Origin: Phycisphaerales bacterium AB-hyl4
Lineage (GTDB): Bacteria > Planctomycetota > Phycisphaerae > Phycisphaerales > Phycisphaeraceae
Direction of reading: 5' to 3'
Length of the DNA: 64,000 nucleotides
Assembly (NCBI GenBank): GCA_041821185.1
Contig: JBGUBD010000001.1
Location: 372,001 to 436,000 of the forward strand
Part shown: piece by piece, positions 9,252-19,361 of the stretch
Layout of the letters: each line of letters begins with the position of its first letter
Position numbering within the stretch: position 1 is the first letter of the stretch
Notes under the pieces: generated by a model
Database searches by the model: none
What the model saw: only the letters and a program-made list of their open reading frames with translations
What the model was told of the DNA's origin: nothing
Made by a program: the position numbers and the translations under genes

Positions 9252-9869
9252 TCATGGCTCGTGAACCCGGGCAAGTGACAACAACCGTGAACTGACACGA
9301 ACCGGCGATTCACGGATGCGCTCCGCGTTGGCGTGAAAGACAATGCGGTGACGTTCCAGTTCGAAACCCAGCATGACCCCGGCGGACATGAACACGGGTC
9401 CGTCGCCCACGGTCAGCACCGGTGCGTCACCGATCGCCGACAACAGTTCCGCGGCACGGTCCAACTGCTCGGACGGCAGCAGCAAAAGGTGGGCCTGCCT
9501 CATCGCCGCACGCGCTTCGTGACGTGCCCGCGCAAACTGATCGTGGCTGTTATAGTCACGTCGTTCAGGCCAACTCACACGATGCACAACCACCGATCGG
9601 TCGGCCACTTTCAATCGTCGAACCATTTGATCTAGCACGCGGGCAAGCGGATCAGGCTCGACAATGACGATCACCAAAGGTGATTCGTCGTCGGCGAATG
9701 CCTGCTCAGGCCAACGGGCAAAGCGCAAAAAGTTCACCAGGTAGCCGGCCTTAACCTGGGCCGCCTTGTTTTCATCGATCGACTGCCCCATTACAGAGCT
9801 CGGTCGGGCAATGAACACCATCACCAGGATCATCGCCATCGCGATCGTGTTTTGGGTAAATCGAGCCAT
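9252..9869 (-). CDS. YfiR-like (DUF4154) periplasmic protein
   Basis: 205 residues from ATG 9869, which gives a clean signal peptide ([21 protein letters not shown]...VMGQS). Longer starts would run back into the receptor gene. The mature part has the DUF4154 pattern [17 protein letters not shown], then a Rossmann-like core ending in [16 protein letters not shown] and [10 protein letters not shown]. In Pseudomonas, YfiR is a periplasmic repressor of a diguanylate cyclase. Here the partner is probably the membrane hybrid kinase encoded immediately downstream. The TonB receptor gene lies 32 bases upstream. The family is confident; the partner is inferred from order. Confidence 0.87.
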   Translation of the reverse strand: MARFTQNTIAMAMILVMVFIARPSSVMGQSIDENKAAQVKAGYLVNFLRFARWPEQAFADDESPLVIVIVEPDPLARVLDQMVRRLKVADRSVVVHRVSWPERRDYNSHDQFARARHEARAAMRQAHLLLLPSEQLDRAAELLSAIGDAPVLTVGDGPVFMSAGVMLGFELERHRIVFHANAERIRESPVRVSSRLLSLARVHEP

Positions 9870-9901
9870 GACAGCGGAATCCCTGGAAAGCATACGGGTA
9901 C

Positions 9902-11896
9902 TCAAAAACGCATCGTTGCCTGCATATAGAAGCTGCGTGGCACTTGCGCCTCGCCGCCCTGAAGGAAGGGCTCGACAAATTCCGTGTGCCGCGACTGCAA
10001 CAGGTTCTGTCCCCAGACGGAGAACTCGAAGTTCTGCGTGACATGCCACGTCACGCCCAGATCCCATCGCAGGTAGGACGCGATATCCAGGTCATCGATA
10101 CGGTCAGTCCAATACAAGGCCGTGTTCAACTCAACATCGTCGGTAACATCGAGAAAAGACCGCAAATGCCCCTGGTGGCGCGGCGATGGCGAGATGGCGA
10201 AGGGATCTTCGCTGCGAGCGCGCAAATAGGTGTAGCCGAAGTCGAGCCGCCAGTTGGCCGCCGGCCGCCAGGTTGTCGTGGTTTCGACACCGTAGGTCGT
10301 CGCCGTCCCACCATTGGCCCACTGGAAAGACTCCCAGTCAACGGTGATCATATTCCGATAGCGGTTAAGGAAGACGGCCGTGTCGATGGCAACTTGGTCT
10401 GTCAGTTTGACTCGGTAGCCCGCTTCATAGGCCACCATGGACACCGATTCAAGATCAGGATTACTGCGAAACAGCATGCGATCATTCGGCGGCGGGAAAG
10501 GAAAGTAGCCGACGACTGTTGTCGTATCAGTGTTGTATCGCGAGGGCACCTGCACAGCCCGGGAAACAGAGGCCCATACCGTCTGGCGTTCCGTCGGGGT
10601 GAGGGCAATGCGGAGACTCGGTTGATACTCGAACCCGGTATAGCTGTTGTGTTCGAATTTGGAGCCAACCATCACGGACAACCAGTCCGGCACAAGTGTC
10701 ACCGTATCCTGAATGAATGCACTGGCCGTATGTATGTCCCGGCGAGTCGGGTCCACGATCATGGTGTCGGTACTGCGGATATTGTCTGTCACGTACCGGT
10801 ACCCGAGGCCCCAGACCACTTCGTGCCTGTCAAGCGGTCTGAAGTGGTGGCGAAAATCCAGATCCGTAGTGTGATGCTGGTTGCGGAAGCCGGTGTTGGC
10901 GACATCGTCGTTGTAGTTGTAATACGCCTGCAAGCTCCAGCCGTGGTGCGGGTCGATATCCTGACTGATCCTGCCGAGCAGCGAGCTTCCCGTCGTGCGA
11001 CCGGGGCCGGTGATGGTCGCCAGGGCGAAAGGCAGTCCGTCGGGGTCGGCGACTTGCGTTCTCTGGTTGATGCGATTAGAGCCGTGGGCGTCGGCTTGAA
11101 GTGTGAATAATACCCCTTCGTCGCCCTGACGATCGAGGCGGAAGCCGCCATGCGTCATGTCCCACGCGTCGGGGAAGTCGCCACCCTCGGCCTCGCGGAA
11201 CGGTTCGACATTGCGATAACTGCTCCATACGCGGTAGTGGGTATCGTCGTCGATTTCGCCACCGTACCGACTGGAAACGATGCTGTTGTACCGGGAACCA
11301 GTCACACCGCTGAGGTAAAGCCCCTGCGTTTCGCTGGCTGGCCGCGTGGTCACGTTGATCACGCCGTTAACGGCGTTCGCACCCCAGAGTGTGGCGCCGG
11401 GCCCGCGAACAATCTCAATCCGATCGATATCCTCCAGCAACACATGCTGCTTGTGCCAGAGCACGCCGGAAAAGTACGGGTCGTAGACCGTTCGGCCATC
11501 AATCATGACCAGCAGGTGATTGGCATAGCGACTGTGAAATCCGCGGGCGCTGACAGCCCAACTGTTGGAACTGGTCTGCGACACGGTCAGCCCCGGAACC
11601 ATCCGCAATGCTTCAGGCAGCGACTGGTGGCCTGACCTGCGGATCTCCTCCGCCGTGAGCACGTACATCGCCGACGGCGTGGTGAACCAGTCCATTTCCT
11701 TGCCCGCGACGGACGTGACACGAATGGACATCAATTCTTCCAGACTCAGCCCGGCGAACGTTATATCGTCGTCGAAGTCATCAAACTCATCAGCCGTGTC
11801 AGCAACCACGTGGGCGGCGAATACGACAAACAGCAAAACGGCCGAAACTGCTGACCGTCCAACATACGTTCGCATCAAGGGTTTTAAATGCCACAC
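9902..11896 (-). CDS. TonB-dependent receptor
   Basis: 664 residues. A signal peptide (SAVLLFVVFAAHVVA) is followed by an N-terminal stretch LEELMSIRVTSVAGKE typical of receptors in these clusters. Then comes the plug domain (PEALRMVPGLTV, IEIVRGPGATLWGANAVNGVINV) and a long beta-barrel ending in aromatic MQATMRF. This is an outer-membrane active transporter or signal receptor; the ligand is unknown. The start may be GTG 11896, with GGGG 9 bases upstream, or ATG 11875. It is the first gene of the receptor/YfiR/kinase/GGDEF-EAL operon, so it may act as the outer-membrane sensor of this signalling system rather than only as a transporter. Confidence 0.92.
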   Translation of the reverse strand: MWHLKPLMRTYVGRSAVSAVLLFVVFAAHVVADTADEFDDFDDDITFAGLSLEELMSIRVTSVAGKEMDWFTTPSAMYVLTAEEIRRSGHQSLPEALRMVPGLTVSQTSSNSWAVSARGFHSRYANHLLVMIDGRTVYDPYFSGVLWHKQHVLLEDIDRIEIVRGPGATLWGANAVNGVINVTTRPASETQGLYLSGVTGSRYNSIVSSRYGGEIDDDTHYRVWSSYRNVEPFREAEGGDFPDAWDMTHGGFRLDRQGDEGVLFTLQADAHGSNRINQRTQVADPDGLPFALATITGPGRTTGSSLLGRISQDIDPHHGWSLQAYYNYNDDVANTGFRNQHHTTDLDFRHHFRPLDRHEVVWGLGYRYVTDNIRSTDTMIVDPTRRDIHTASAFIQDTVTLVPDWLSVMVGSKFEHNSYTGFEYQPSLRIALTPTERQTVWASVSRAVQVPSRYNTDTTTVVGYFPFPPPNDRMLFRSNPDLESVSMVAYEAGYRVKLTDQVAIDTAVFLNRYRNMITVDWESFQWANGGTATTYGVETTTTWRPAANWRLDFGYTYLRARSEDPFAISPSPRHQGHLRSFLDVTDDVELNTALYWTDRIDDLDIASYLRWDLGVTWHVTQNFEFSVWGQNLLQSRHTEFVEPFLQGGEAQVPRSFYMQATMRF

Positions 11897-11987
11897 AGCC
11901 GGCCCCTATCAGGTGGTGATCGACCGCGGGAACAACTCAAACTGATGAGCGACCCTGCGTTTTGTATCGACTAGGAAAAGTATCGGC

Positions 11988-12001
11988 GGACCATGCGGTC
12001 C
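11988..12001. promoter_or_regulatory. Palindrome upstream of the TonB receptor operon
   Basis: GGACC-ATGC-GGTCC is a perfect 5-bp inverted repeat about 95 bases before the receptor start. It lies in a non-coding region expected to hold the promoter. It could be an operator; there is no direct evidence for the binding factor. Confidence 0.25.
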
Positions 12002-12179
12002 TATTAACCTGATTCAGGGCCAGGTGGGGAAATACCCTAGTCTTCGCCGATGGCAAAAAAGGAACCATGAAATCATATTGAACAATGAAGGGCCGTAGCC
12101 TTCACCCATCTGCGATAGGCTGCTCGGAAAGAGCTCATGGCGTGACACGTTCCGGTCGGCGATTCTGACCCGATTTCAG

Positions 12180-12391
12180 GTCAGCCATGTCGTCCGGCTG
12201 GGTGGCAAAAACATCTACCTCTTAGAACATGGCAGCGAAATCAGTCAGGCAGAATACCGCCGCCTGATCGCCCCGAGTGGTTGGCCGGACACCGTCAGCC
12301 TCCAGACGATGCCGTCATTGGTCACTAGCCGTCGGCCAGTCGGACGATAACCGAACAGCTGGTCGCATACTGGAAGTTCGCCACCACCTAA
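12180..12391 (+). pseudogene. Remnant of a planctomycete-type integrase N-terminus
   Basis: In the plus strand the frame reads HVVRLGGKNIYLLEHGS, then AEYRRLIA. This matches the common N-terminal pattern of planctomycete integrases (GG-x-YLG-x-HGS...EYxRLIAEWLA). A shift of frame near 12268 is needed to continue as EWLAGHRQPPDDA, followed by an in-frame TAG and then ITEQLVAYWKFATT before another stop. The core-binding and catalytic domains are missing. It is a decayed fragment and a second sign, besides the integrase at the left edge, of element insertion in this part of the chromosome. Confidence 0.6.
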
Positions 12392-12570
12392 TGATTGCTC
12401 TACTCATGTGCGTTTGCGTCCTGCACCACTTCCACCGGGCCGTGATCGTGACAGCATGCTCGTGCGGATGAACGGTTCTCCCTCACTCTGCGTTAAAACA
12501 AAGACGGCAGGTCGAAATTCACTCGCCCATACATCTGACGTCGGCTGGTGTGCGCCAACCGGTTTCGGTT

Positions 12571-12894
12571 TCAGGTTTCCTCATCCTGCTCGGCCGACCC
12601 CTCGCCTCGCAACCGCGCCTCCACGCCACCACCCTGCGGTGCGAGTTCGTAAACCCGATCGGCGTAGTGCTCGAATGAGTCGGCATCGTGGTGCGAGATC
12701 ATCAACACCTGGAAGCCCAATGCCTCGCCGGCGTCGTGCACGATCTTCACCAGCCGGGGCACGAGATCCGGTCGCAGCCAGCAGTCCTGCCCACCCAGCA
12801 CCAGGAAGCGGCGGTGTCGAATTGCATCCAGCGTGGTGAGGGCGACCATCCGCAGGCCGGCCTCACCCGCCGGCGGCTTGAGCTGATCAACCCG
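12571..12894 (-). pseudogene. C-terminal fragment of an SMC/ABC-type ATPase
   Basis: Only the distal part of an ATPase is recognisable: GLRMVALTTLDAIRHRRFLVLGGQDCWLRP, split here into GLRMVALTTLD and FLVLGGQDCWLRP, then GFQVLMISHH and ADRVYEL. The D-loop/H-loop region (LMISHHD) resembles RecF/SMC-like proteins. The Walker B acidic pair expected in VLDE is replaced by GG, and Walker A is absent. Upstream in this frame the sequence is the antisense of another gene, so I take this as a truncated relic. The parent may have been a phage- or element-borne exonuclease-type ATPase. Confidence 0.5.
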
Positions 12895-12938
12895 CGCGAA
12901 AGACCGGCTTCCGCCACGGGCTGCTGTGACACACTGGA

Positions 12939-14498
12939 TTATCCGCGCCGTCGCACGAGCAGCAGCAGCCCGCCGAGGCTGGCCAGTCCCAAGCTGCCCG
13001 GCTCGGGCACGACATTGACATTCGTCAGCCAGACTTCGCCATCCTCGACGAGCAGGTCGCCGTAGCTGGCCACGCCGCTGACCTCGCCGAGAGCGGGGGT
13101 TCCGGAGACGACACCGTTGTAGGTCATCAGCAAGAGGTCCGAGCCTTCCTGCCACGAGCCACCGCCGAGCGTTACCTCCGGATTCAAGACCAGATCAAAC
13201 GTGTTCAACGTCAGGCCATCTTCGCCGAGCACGGTAATGAAGGGGAGTTGCTCGCCGTCGAACATGTCATCCACCAGGGTCAATTGCAGTGTTGGACGAC
13301 CATCTTCCGAAACGTTGACGGTGAACGAGCTCGCGGTGAGCCGACTTTGTCCCAGGTTCAGAAGACCACGACCTGAAAGCCGAAGATCCGAGCCGACCGT
13401 AATGGAGTCGCTCAGATTAATCACACCATCTGCTTCCGCGGAAAGGAGACTGTTGAATTCACCGCCGGAAATATTGATGACACCTTCATCGCGGGCCCAG
13501 ATGCTCATGTCGAAACTGCCACCGGAGATATTGGCTGTGCCGGTGTTATCCACGAACAAGCCGGAACCGGCACTGGTAAACGTGCCACCGACGATGTGCA
13601 TGGTCGCGTCATGCATTACCCGCAGATCGTCGACAATCACATCGTCGGAAAGCGTGGCCTGGGCCGGCCCGTCACGGGCTTCGAGGCGGTTGATCGTTCC
13701 GCCTGAGAATGTGGCTTCGGCATTGTGCTGGACACGGACCGTGCCGTTCAGCGTACCGCCGGTGACGTTCCCGATCGAGTTGTCTTGCATGGACACCCGC
13801 TGCTGAAAGATTCCGCCTGAGATATTGAGGTTGCTCGAGTCCTGACTGCGAACCTGATCTGTGAAAGTTCCGCCTGAGATGTTGAATGTGGAACTATCGT
13901 GTAATGCGTAGATGCCGTCACCCCCATAGGTGCCCGCCTCGATGTTCACCGTGCCGCCGAATTCGGCGCGAACGCCTTGCGCGACGATGTCCTGACCGCT
14001 TGCAGTAAGGACACCGCCACTGGCGAAGCCTCGGATGCGGTCTTCAAATGTTCCGGCATGAACATGGATGTGGGTCCGGTTCGCGGTAACGCGGCCCTCG
14101 AATGTGCCGCCGAGGATGGTGATTTGAGAGTCGTCACGCGCTGAGACCGACCCTTCGTAGGTTCCGCCATCAAGCGTGGCTGAACTGCTGTCGTTCGTGT
14201 CGAGCGTATTGGTCGTGGCGCCGCTTTGGAACTCCAGAAGGCTGGTACCCCACACATTCAGCGCGTCGATCCACGCGCCGTCCAGCACGTTCAGGGTGGT
14301 CGGGTCATCACTGTCGCTGTCTCTCACATCCACATTCCAGCGATCATTCTCCGCGCCGTCGCTGAAGTCGTGTTCGCCACCATCCTCAAACGTAACATCA
14401 TTTGCATGAAGGGGCATCGGCATCGCGGCCAGAAGCAGGCCCATCGCTGCCATGCTTGTGACAATCCCTTTCGATCCATTTCCCAAGGTACTTATCAT
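12939..14498 (-). CDS. PEP-CTERM anchored secreted protein with beta-helical repeats
   Basis: 519 residues from ATG 14498, which has GGAGG 6 bases upstream and opens a signal peptide (SMAAMGLLLAAMPMPLHAND). The body is built of short repeats of the form xxNISGGTFxxxV, recurring from about residue 95 to 390, as in right-handed parallel beta-helices. The C-terminus VPEPGSLGLASLGGLLLLVRRRG carries the PEP motif, a transmembrane helix and an arginine-rich tail that exosortases recognise. The protein is expected to be exported and anchored in the envelope. The neighbouring beta-helix gene overlaps none of it but is transcribed in the same direction. Confidence 0.85.
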   Translation of the reverse strand: MISTLGNGSKGIVTSMAAMGLLLAAMPMPLHANDVTFEDGGEHDFSDGAENDRWNVDVRDSDSDDPTTLNVLDGAWIDALNVWGTSLLEFQSGATTNTLDTNDSSSATLDGGTYEGSVSARDDSQITILGGTFEGRVTANRTHIHVHAGTFEDRIRGFASGGVLTASGQDIVAQGVRAEFGGTVNIEAGTYGGDGIYALHDSSTFNISGGTFTDQVRSQDSSNLNISGGIFQQRVSMQDNSIGNVTGGTLNGTVRVQHNAEATFSGGTINRLEARDGPAQATLSDDVIVDDLRVMHDATMHIVGGTFTSAGSGLFVDNTGTANISGGSFDMSIWARDEGVINISGGEFNSLLSAEADGVINLSDSITVGSDLRLSGRGLLNLGQSRLTASSFTVNVSEDGRPTLQLTLVDDMFDGEQLPFITVLGEDGLTLNTFDLVLNPEVTLGGGSWQEGSDLLLMTYNGVVSGTPALGEVSGVASYGDLLVEDGEVWLTNVNVVPEPGSLGLASLGGLLLLVRRRG

Positions 14499-14608
14499 GT
14501 GGTCCTCCGTTCCAGAACATGAACGAACGTATAAATATGGACTTCTTCGTAGATGCAAAGAACTTGCAACAATCGCGCCAACCGCCGGGAAGACGCGCCG
14601 ACTTTCCG

Positions 14609-16657
14609 TCAGTCGCGCGGGTGCAGCAGCGTTTCGCGTGACGGCGCCAGCACAGGTGGCACGCCTCGGATGTCGATGTGCACATCGCCGAAGTGCAGCG
14701 ATGACGTGGACGGCCGCTCTAGCCGAAGCACCCACGCTTCTCCTCGGCTCGGCGCGGGGCCGGGGTATTCCACCGCAAATTGCTGCACGGCCACCGCGTC
14801 GTCCGCGTGGTAGATCTCCTTGCCCTCGGGGTTGATCAACGTGGCCTTCACCGCTTCTCGTGAACCCTCGCCTGACACTTCAACGGTGAACTCGGCCGTG
14901 CCGCGCGGGATCCACAGGTAGAACTCGCCCTCAGGCCGTTTCAGATTGAGACGATCGTCGCCCAACGCCAGGTTGGCCAGGTGGCTGCTGTGCGTCAGCG
15001 CGAGCGTGTGCCGAACCCGGTCGGGCTGCACGCGGTAGATGCCTGTCGTATTGGCGACAAATTCGAGTTGGATCTGCGTGTCGATGGGTACCTCTGCTTC
15101 GGACACCACGTCGTCCGTGGGGTCAAGGACTTGCAGTTGCAGAGGCGGGGCTTGCCCTCCGCCAAGCCGAGCATGATCCAGGCCCAGGACCACGGTCTCA
15201 CCTTCACGGGCATACACCACGAACTGCGACTGACGACCGCGAATGCGTGCTCCATCAAGGGCTTCCGCTTCCGTCCAGCCTTCGCTTTCCTCCACTGGAT
15301 GCAGGTCCAGATCATCGAGGCTCAGGCGCGGCACATCCACCCACTCGCCCGTGCCGGTCCATTCGTCGATCAGTTCCTGCGTGAGTTCCACGGTCTGCTT
15401 ACGTTCATCCGCCGTCAAGTGCAGCGTGCCGGTGATATCTTCCAACGGTAGCCCGCCCGCAAAATCCGTGTAGCCGATCGGCGTGCGGTTCAACGGATCG
15501 TTAAGCAGCAGGTTTTCAAACGTGACGCCTCCGACCGGATCGGTCGCGCCGGCGCTGCTGTGGAACATGATCGGTCGGCGGTCTTCGTGATCCAGCGCCG
15601 GGTTGATCACTTGCGTGTTCACGAGGTGAACGGTCGGTTGCGAGGCGGATTTTTCAATGGCAATCCCGCGAGCCCGGCTGTTTTCAAAAACGCAGTCCAC
15701 CACCTCGATCACGCCCGCGAGGTGGCGCTGGGCGGCGGAGTCGGTCCGCACACGCAGCCCCTCTCGGTCGCCTTCCGAGCGGCAGTTTTCCAGCCGGATC
15801 GACACCGGCTCGGTCATGTAGGGCAGCCAGATCATGTAACCGCCGCCCGCGTTGTTCCGCGTGAGACAGTTACGCATCACGACGTCCTGGAGGACCTGGT
15901 CGTCGCGGAACGGTTCGAAATCGATGCCGGCCTGCGGCGGCGTGCCGCGTGTGTTTTCCAGAATCGTGTCTTCAATCAACAGACCCCGCACGCTGATCAC
16001 GCTGATGCCCTGGCGGTGGTTGTCACGGCAGGTGACTTCCCGGATCACGATGTTCTGGCTATACAGCGGCCTGTCTTCGGTGCTCGGCGTGCCGTGCCAG
16101 CCCGATATGCCAAGATAGATGCCGTCGCCGCCGCTGGATTCTACCGTCACGCCTTCGATGACGATGTCCCGTGTGCTGTACAGCCCGATGCCATGACGCC
16201 AACTGCTGCGTTCGTATGCATCGCTTTGATAGTCCTGCTTGCGCATGCGGAATGTAGCGCCGTGGCCGATCAGCTTGAGGTTTTCGGTTTCCACAGCGGC
16301 AAACAGAAAGTCGTATCGGCCGTGAAATTTCCCCGCCATCGCTTCCACCACCACGCCGTCTTCGAACGTCACCGTCTGGTTGCTCGCCAGATGAATCGTC
16401 TCGCGCACAATCCATGGGGCCCCCATATCCGGCACGATGACATGACGGGCGCCGGAATGGATCGCGGCCTGCAACGCATCGGTCGCGTCGTTCTCATCAA
16501 ACCCCCACCACGCCGCGTCGGCGGTATCAATTTCGCCCGTTTCCAGTTGCTGAATCTTCTCTTGATTCTCGCCAGTCTCCGCCTGTGCCATAAAGGGCGT
16601 CAGACCCGATGCAAGTAAGCTGAGAATCATGACACGTTGCCAGAATCGGTAGTTCAT
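14609..16657 (-). CDS. Secreted right-handed beta-helix (pectate-lyase-like fold) protein
   Basis: 682 residues from ATG 16657, preceded by GAGGAA; ATGs at 16669 and 16696 are alternatives. A signal peptide (VMILSLLASGLTPFMAQA) is followed by WWGFDENDATDALQAAIHSGA, the usual opening of polygalacturonase/pectate-lyase-like beta-helices, here split as WWGFDENDATDAL and QAAIHSGA. Parallel-helix turns follow (IVIREVTCRDN, LLIEDTILEN, VIEVVDCVFENS). The C-terminal 230 residues look like beta-sandwich domains. The role is probably binding or cleavage of a polysaccharide. No catalytic triad can be assigned with confidence. It sits between a PEP-CTERM gene and a prepilin-like gene. Confidence 0.8.
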   Translation of the reverse strand: MNYRFWQRVMILSLLASGLTPFMAQAETGENQEKIQQLETGEIDTADAAWWGFDENDATDALQAAIHSGARHVIVPDMGAPWIVRETIHLASNQTVTFEDGVVVEAMAGKFHGRYDFLFAAVETENLKLIGHGATFRMRKQDYQSDAYERSSWRHGIGLYSTRDIVIEGVTVESSGGDGIYLGISGWHGTPSTEDRPLYSQNIVIREVTCRDNHRQGISVISVRGLLIEDTILENTRGTPPQAGIDFEPFRDDQVLQDVVMRNCLTRNNAGGGYMIWLPYMTEPVSIRLENCRSEGDREGLRVRTDSAAQRHLAGVIEVVDCVFENSRARGIAIEKSASQPTVHLVNTQVINPALDHEDRRPIMFHSSAGATDPVGGVTFENLLLNDPLNRTPIGYTDFAGGLPLEDITGTLHLTADERKQTVELTQELIDEWTGTGEWVDVPRLSLDDLDLHPVEESEGWTEAEALDGARIRGRQSQFVVYAREGETVVLGLDHARLGGGQAPPLQLQVLDPTDDVVSEAEVPIDTQIQLEFVANTTGIYRVQPDRVRHTLALTHSSHLANLALGDDRLNLKRPEGEFYLWIPRGTAEFTVEVSGEGSREAVKATLINPEGKEIYHADDAVAVQQFAVEYPGPAPSRGEAWVLRLERPSTSSLHFGDVHIDIRGVPPVLAPSRETLLHPRD

Positions 16658-16736
16658 GCGTTTCCTCATTGCGTTCGTTTCCACATTACGTTCCACGGCG
16701 AATTAACTCACAAGTTGATAGATGGATTTATTACCG

Positions 16737-17450
16737 TCAGTTCCACTCCAAAGGATGGTCATTCTGCCCATACCACAACGCCGGATCCTCCCATACATCG
16801 GGCACCCGACCCGGGTGCGTCCCCGCATGCCCGTCAAGAAAGACCATGTTGACGCGAGATCGGCCGCCGTGCCGGTAGCCGACATATCCTTCGATCAGGT
16901 CGGGCCGAATACGATGCTCAGCACTGGTTGCTTGCGGGCCGCCACCGTCCATAAACCAGGCGGTATCGCTGGCACGCGGGTAGTCAGACACGCGGCGAAT
17001 GGTTCCATTCGTGCCACGGGGAACAGCCCAGCGCCCGCCGGTTGCCGCGTTCCCCGCATAACTGAGAAACCCGTTGCGCTCAAAGCGAAGCGTATCGTCG
17101 TCCTCCGGACATACAACGACCTGAAAGCTCGGAGCCTCGTATTGGTCAGGAGCAGGCGTCGTGCCGATCCTCGGCGTTCCGAGGGCGCGAGTGAAATCGC
17201 GATTGATGTACCAGTGGTGCGTATCCCCCGGTGTGCCCGGACCTCTTTCGATCGTCGGCAGATAATCATTGGAATCGAGGTGATACTGCGTCCCCGCGAG
17301 GCCGAACTGCCGCAGGTTATTGACGCAGGCGATGCTGCGCGCCGCCTCCCTTGCCGATTGCAGCGCCGGCAGCAGAATCGCGACAAGCAATGCAATAATA
17401 GATATTACCACCAGTAACTCGATGAGCGTGAAAGCTTTACGATCTGACAT
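16737..17450 (-). CDS. Prepilin-like protein (type II secretion/DUF1559-like)
   Basis: 237 residues from ATG 17450. The N-terminus [19 protein letters not shown] is a class III prepilin peptidase cleavage site followed by a hydrophobic helix. [20 protein letters not shown] is the usual start of the globular part. The region near the end, [11 protein letters not shown], is the DG motif typical of planctomycete members. Planctomycete genomes carry many such proteins, often one per carbohydrate locus; their precise function is unknown. It is followed upstream by the LacI-type regulator gene 60 bases away, in the same direction. Confidence 0.88.
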   Translation of the reverse strand: MSDRKAFTLIELLVVISIIALLVAILLPALQSAREAARSIACVNNLRQFGLAGTQYHLDSNDYLPTIERGPGTPGDTHHWYINRDFTRALGTPRIGTTPAPDQYEAPSFQVVVCPEDDDTLRFERNGFLSYAGNAATGGRWAVPRGTNGTIRRVSDYPRASDTAWFMDGGGPQATSAEHRIRPDLIEGYVGYRHGGRSRVNMVFLDGHAGTHPGRVPDVWEDPALWYGQNDHPLEWN

Positions 17451-17509
17451 CGAAGACTCTCTTTCAAATGAATGAACGGTGACCATGGCACATGACTCCT
17501 TCATTGCGT

Positions 17510-18580
17510 TTACGAGGCAGCATCAACCATACTGTCACGAACAATTAAACGAGTCGGGACGTGTGACACCCGATCTCCCACGCCGGGATCTTCCAGCATC
17601 TCGATAAGCATCTCGGCGATCCGTCGACCACGCAGTTGGCGCTCCGGATCAATCGTCGTCAGAAACGGTGCGTCGGTCGGGAAGTTCGGGTTTTCTTCCA
17701 GATTGCCGAACCCCGCCAAAGCAATGTCGCGCCCCGGCTCCACGCCCGCACGTCGCAAGGCATCAGCCACGCCGAACGCCACCTGATCGGTCGCCGCCAC
17801 AATGGCGGTGCACTCGGTCAGCCGATCAAGTTCCTGCTCGGCCGCCCAGCGAGCTTCCGAGGTTTCCGACATCGCGCCCGCCATGCGCGGGCGGTAAAAC
17901 AGCGCGCGCTCTTCCGGCAATTCGATTGATACTTCCGCTAGGGACGCCTTGAGCGCAAGAAAACGTCGCCGCATGACCAGCGAGTCCTCCTGCAAGGCCG
18001 GGCCGACGTAGGCGATGCGCTGGTGCCCCCTGTTGTATAGCTCCGCCGCCAGAGCCGTGTAACCGGGTCGATCATCACGGCGGACGACACAGACACGGCC
18101 CGCCCGCTTCTGGATGCCTTCCGTTTCGGTGGTGACCACCGGCACGTTGCGGTCACGAATCTCCTTGAGCGTGCGGTCCCCCAGCATGCCCGAGCTGATA
18201 AAGAACCCGTCGATCCGCCGGCTTTGCAAAACCTTCAACACCGGATCTTCACCGCGCTCATCCCATTCAATCGGGAGCAGTGTCGACTGGTAGCCGCGCT
18301 TCATGCTGACGCGCAACATCTCCGTCAGCACCGGCGCGAAGAACGGCGTGCCCAAGTCTGTCTCCGGCCGGCCCAACAGCACACCAATACAGAAGCTTTT
18401 CCCACTGGCAAACGAACGGGCGAGATGGTTCGGAACATACCCAAGCTGCCGAGCTGCATCCAGCACCTGCTGGCGCACCGAATCACGCACTTTGTATTGC
18501 GGATCATTCCGCAACGCGCGAGCAACCGTCGTCGGGCTCTTACCCGTCAACTGACTGATCTGTTCCAATTTCGAACTCAT
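17510..18580 (-). CDS. LacI-family transcriptional regulator
   Basis: 356 residues. The N-terminal helix-turn-helix runs [22 protein letters not shown], shown here as [11 protein letters not shown] and [11 protein letters not shown], and the hinge is [15 protein letters not shown]. The rest is a periplasmic-binding-protein-like effector domain ([33 protein letters not shown]). It should bind DNA as a dimer and release it when a sugar is bound. It heads a minus-strand group (regulator, prepilin-like protein, beta-helix protein, PEP-CTERM protein), so these are its likely targets. The ligand is unknown. Confidence 0.92.
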   Translation of the reverse strand: MSSKLEQISQLTGKSPTTVARALRNDPQYKVRDSVRQQVLDAARQLGYVPNHLARSFASGKSFCIGVLLGRPETDLGTPFFAPVLTEMLRVSMKRGYQSTLLPIEWDERGEDPVLKVLQSRRIDGFFISSGMLGDRTLKEIRDRNVPVVTTETEGIQKRAGRVCVVRRDDRPGYTALAAELYNRGHQRIAYVGPALQEDSLVMRRRFLALKASLAEVSIELPEERALFYRPRMAGAMSETSEARWAAEQELDRLTECTAIVAATDQVAFGVADALRRAGVEPGRDIALAGFGNLEENPNFPTDAPFLTTIDPERQLRGRRIAEMLIEMLEDPGVGDRVSHVPTRLIVRDSMVDAAS

Positions 18581-18779
18581 CTGTGACTCCGATCCGGGCC
18601 GATTCGCAAGAATCCATGGACTCGAACTACAGGTAATTTCCGTTGTATAAAGTCATGCCGCGCCTTGCCTGATCTCGCCCCACACAAAATGACAGCACTG
18701 TCATTCTTCGCGAGCTTACACCAATTCCCCTCACCCCGTCAATCATTTTCACGGCCAGATCCAATAATTTGTCATACAA

Positions 18780-19319
18780 CTAGGGTCGTGATATGCCCTC
18801 CGCCCGCACGACCGGTACCGCCCCGACGAAACACCGAGCCTCCCCGTAAAGGTTACGAGCCATCGTGTCGCCCAAGTCATTCGCCGGCAGATTCTCCACG
18901 GCGAATGTGGCGTCGGACAGCAGTTTCAATGCGACAGATGAGCAGATCGCGCAGATTGTGGTCAACGCCTACCACCATGCGGCGAATTCCCAACGCCCTG
19001 CTGAAGAAACCGATCACGGCAGAGGAAGTGGTTGATTCGCGGATGATCTGCGATCCGCTTCGCCTGTTTGAAATCGTCATAGCCCACCCCGCAGCGCACG
19101 GTGAGCTTGCAGCAGTTCAGCCGTTCAATGGTTCGCCGGGAGAGCCCCAGGTTGTGATAGAGCATGATCGCGTCAGCGTCTTCGATGCGGTCGACCAACT
19201 GCGCTTCGCTGGTCGCATTGAAGGCTTCGACCTCAGCAAGATCCGCCAGCACCTCGCGCTCGGGCGCAAGCTGGTCATGGATGAAGTCGATGCACCACGC
19301 GGGCTGGACGTTGGTTCAT
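18780..19319 (-). pseudogene. Decayed D-isomer 2-hydroxyacid dehydrogenase gene
   Basis: The reading begins MNQRPARVV at 19319, shifts frame near 19290, and continues DFIHDQLAPEREVLADLAEVE, shown as DFIHDQLAPER and EVLADLAEVEAF. It goes on to EDADAIMLYHNLGLS and LTVRCGVGYDD, the lead-in to the NAD-binding part of the 2-hydroxyacid dehydrogenase/phosphoglycerate dehydrogenase family. The NAD-binding core GxGxxG is missing and the distal part is broken by stops, ending at 18780. A second copy of the N-terminus lies on the plus strand at 31073. The gene is clearly not functional. Confidence 0.65.
19254..19319 (-). repeat. Copy 1 of a duplicated 2-hydroxyacid dehydrogenase 5' end
   Basis: About 66 bases here match 31073-31140 on the opposite strand almost base for base (ATGAACCAACGTCCAGCCCGC is shared; it is 21 bases, of which the first 20 are ATGAACCAACGTCCAGCCCG). 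The CTTGCGCCCGAGCGCGA block is also shared. This copy lacks two or so bases relative to the other, which breaks the frame. Confidence 0.7.
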
Positions 19320-19361
19320 CGAAACATTCCTTATCCGGTCAGGAGGCGAAGCGACGGATTG

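Noticed and set aside
12895..13155. N-terminal extension of the ATPase fragment frame
   Set aside because: It is the out-of-frame shadow of the end of the PEP-CTERM gene and is full of Arg and Gly.
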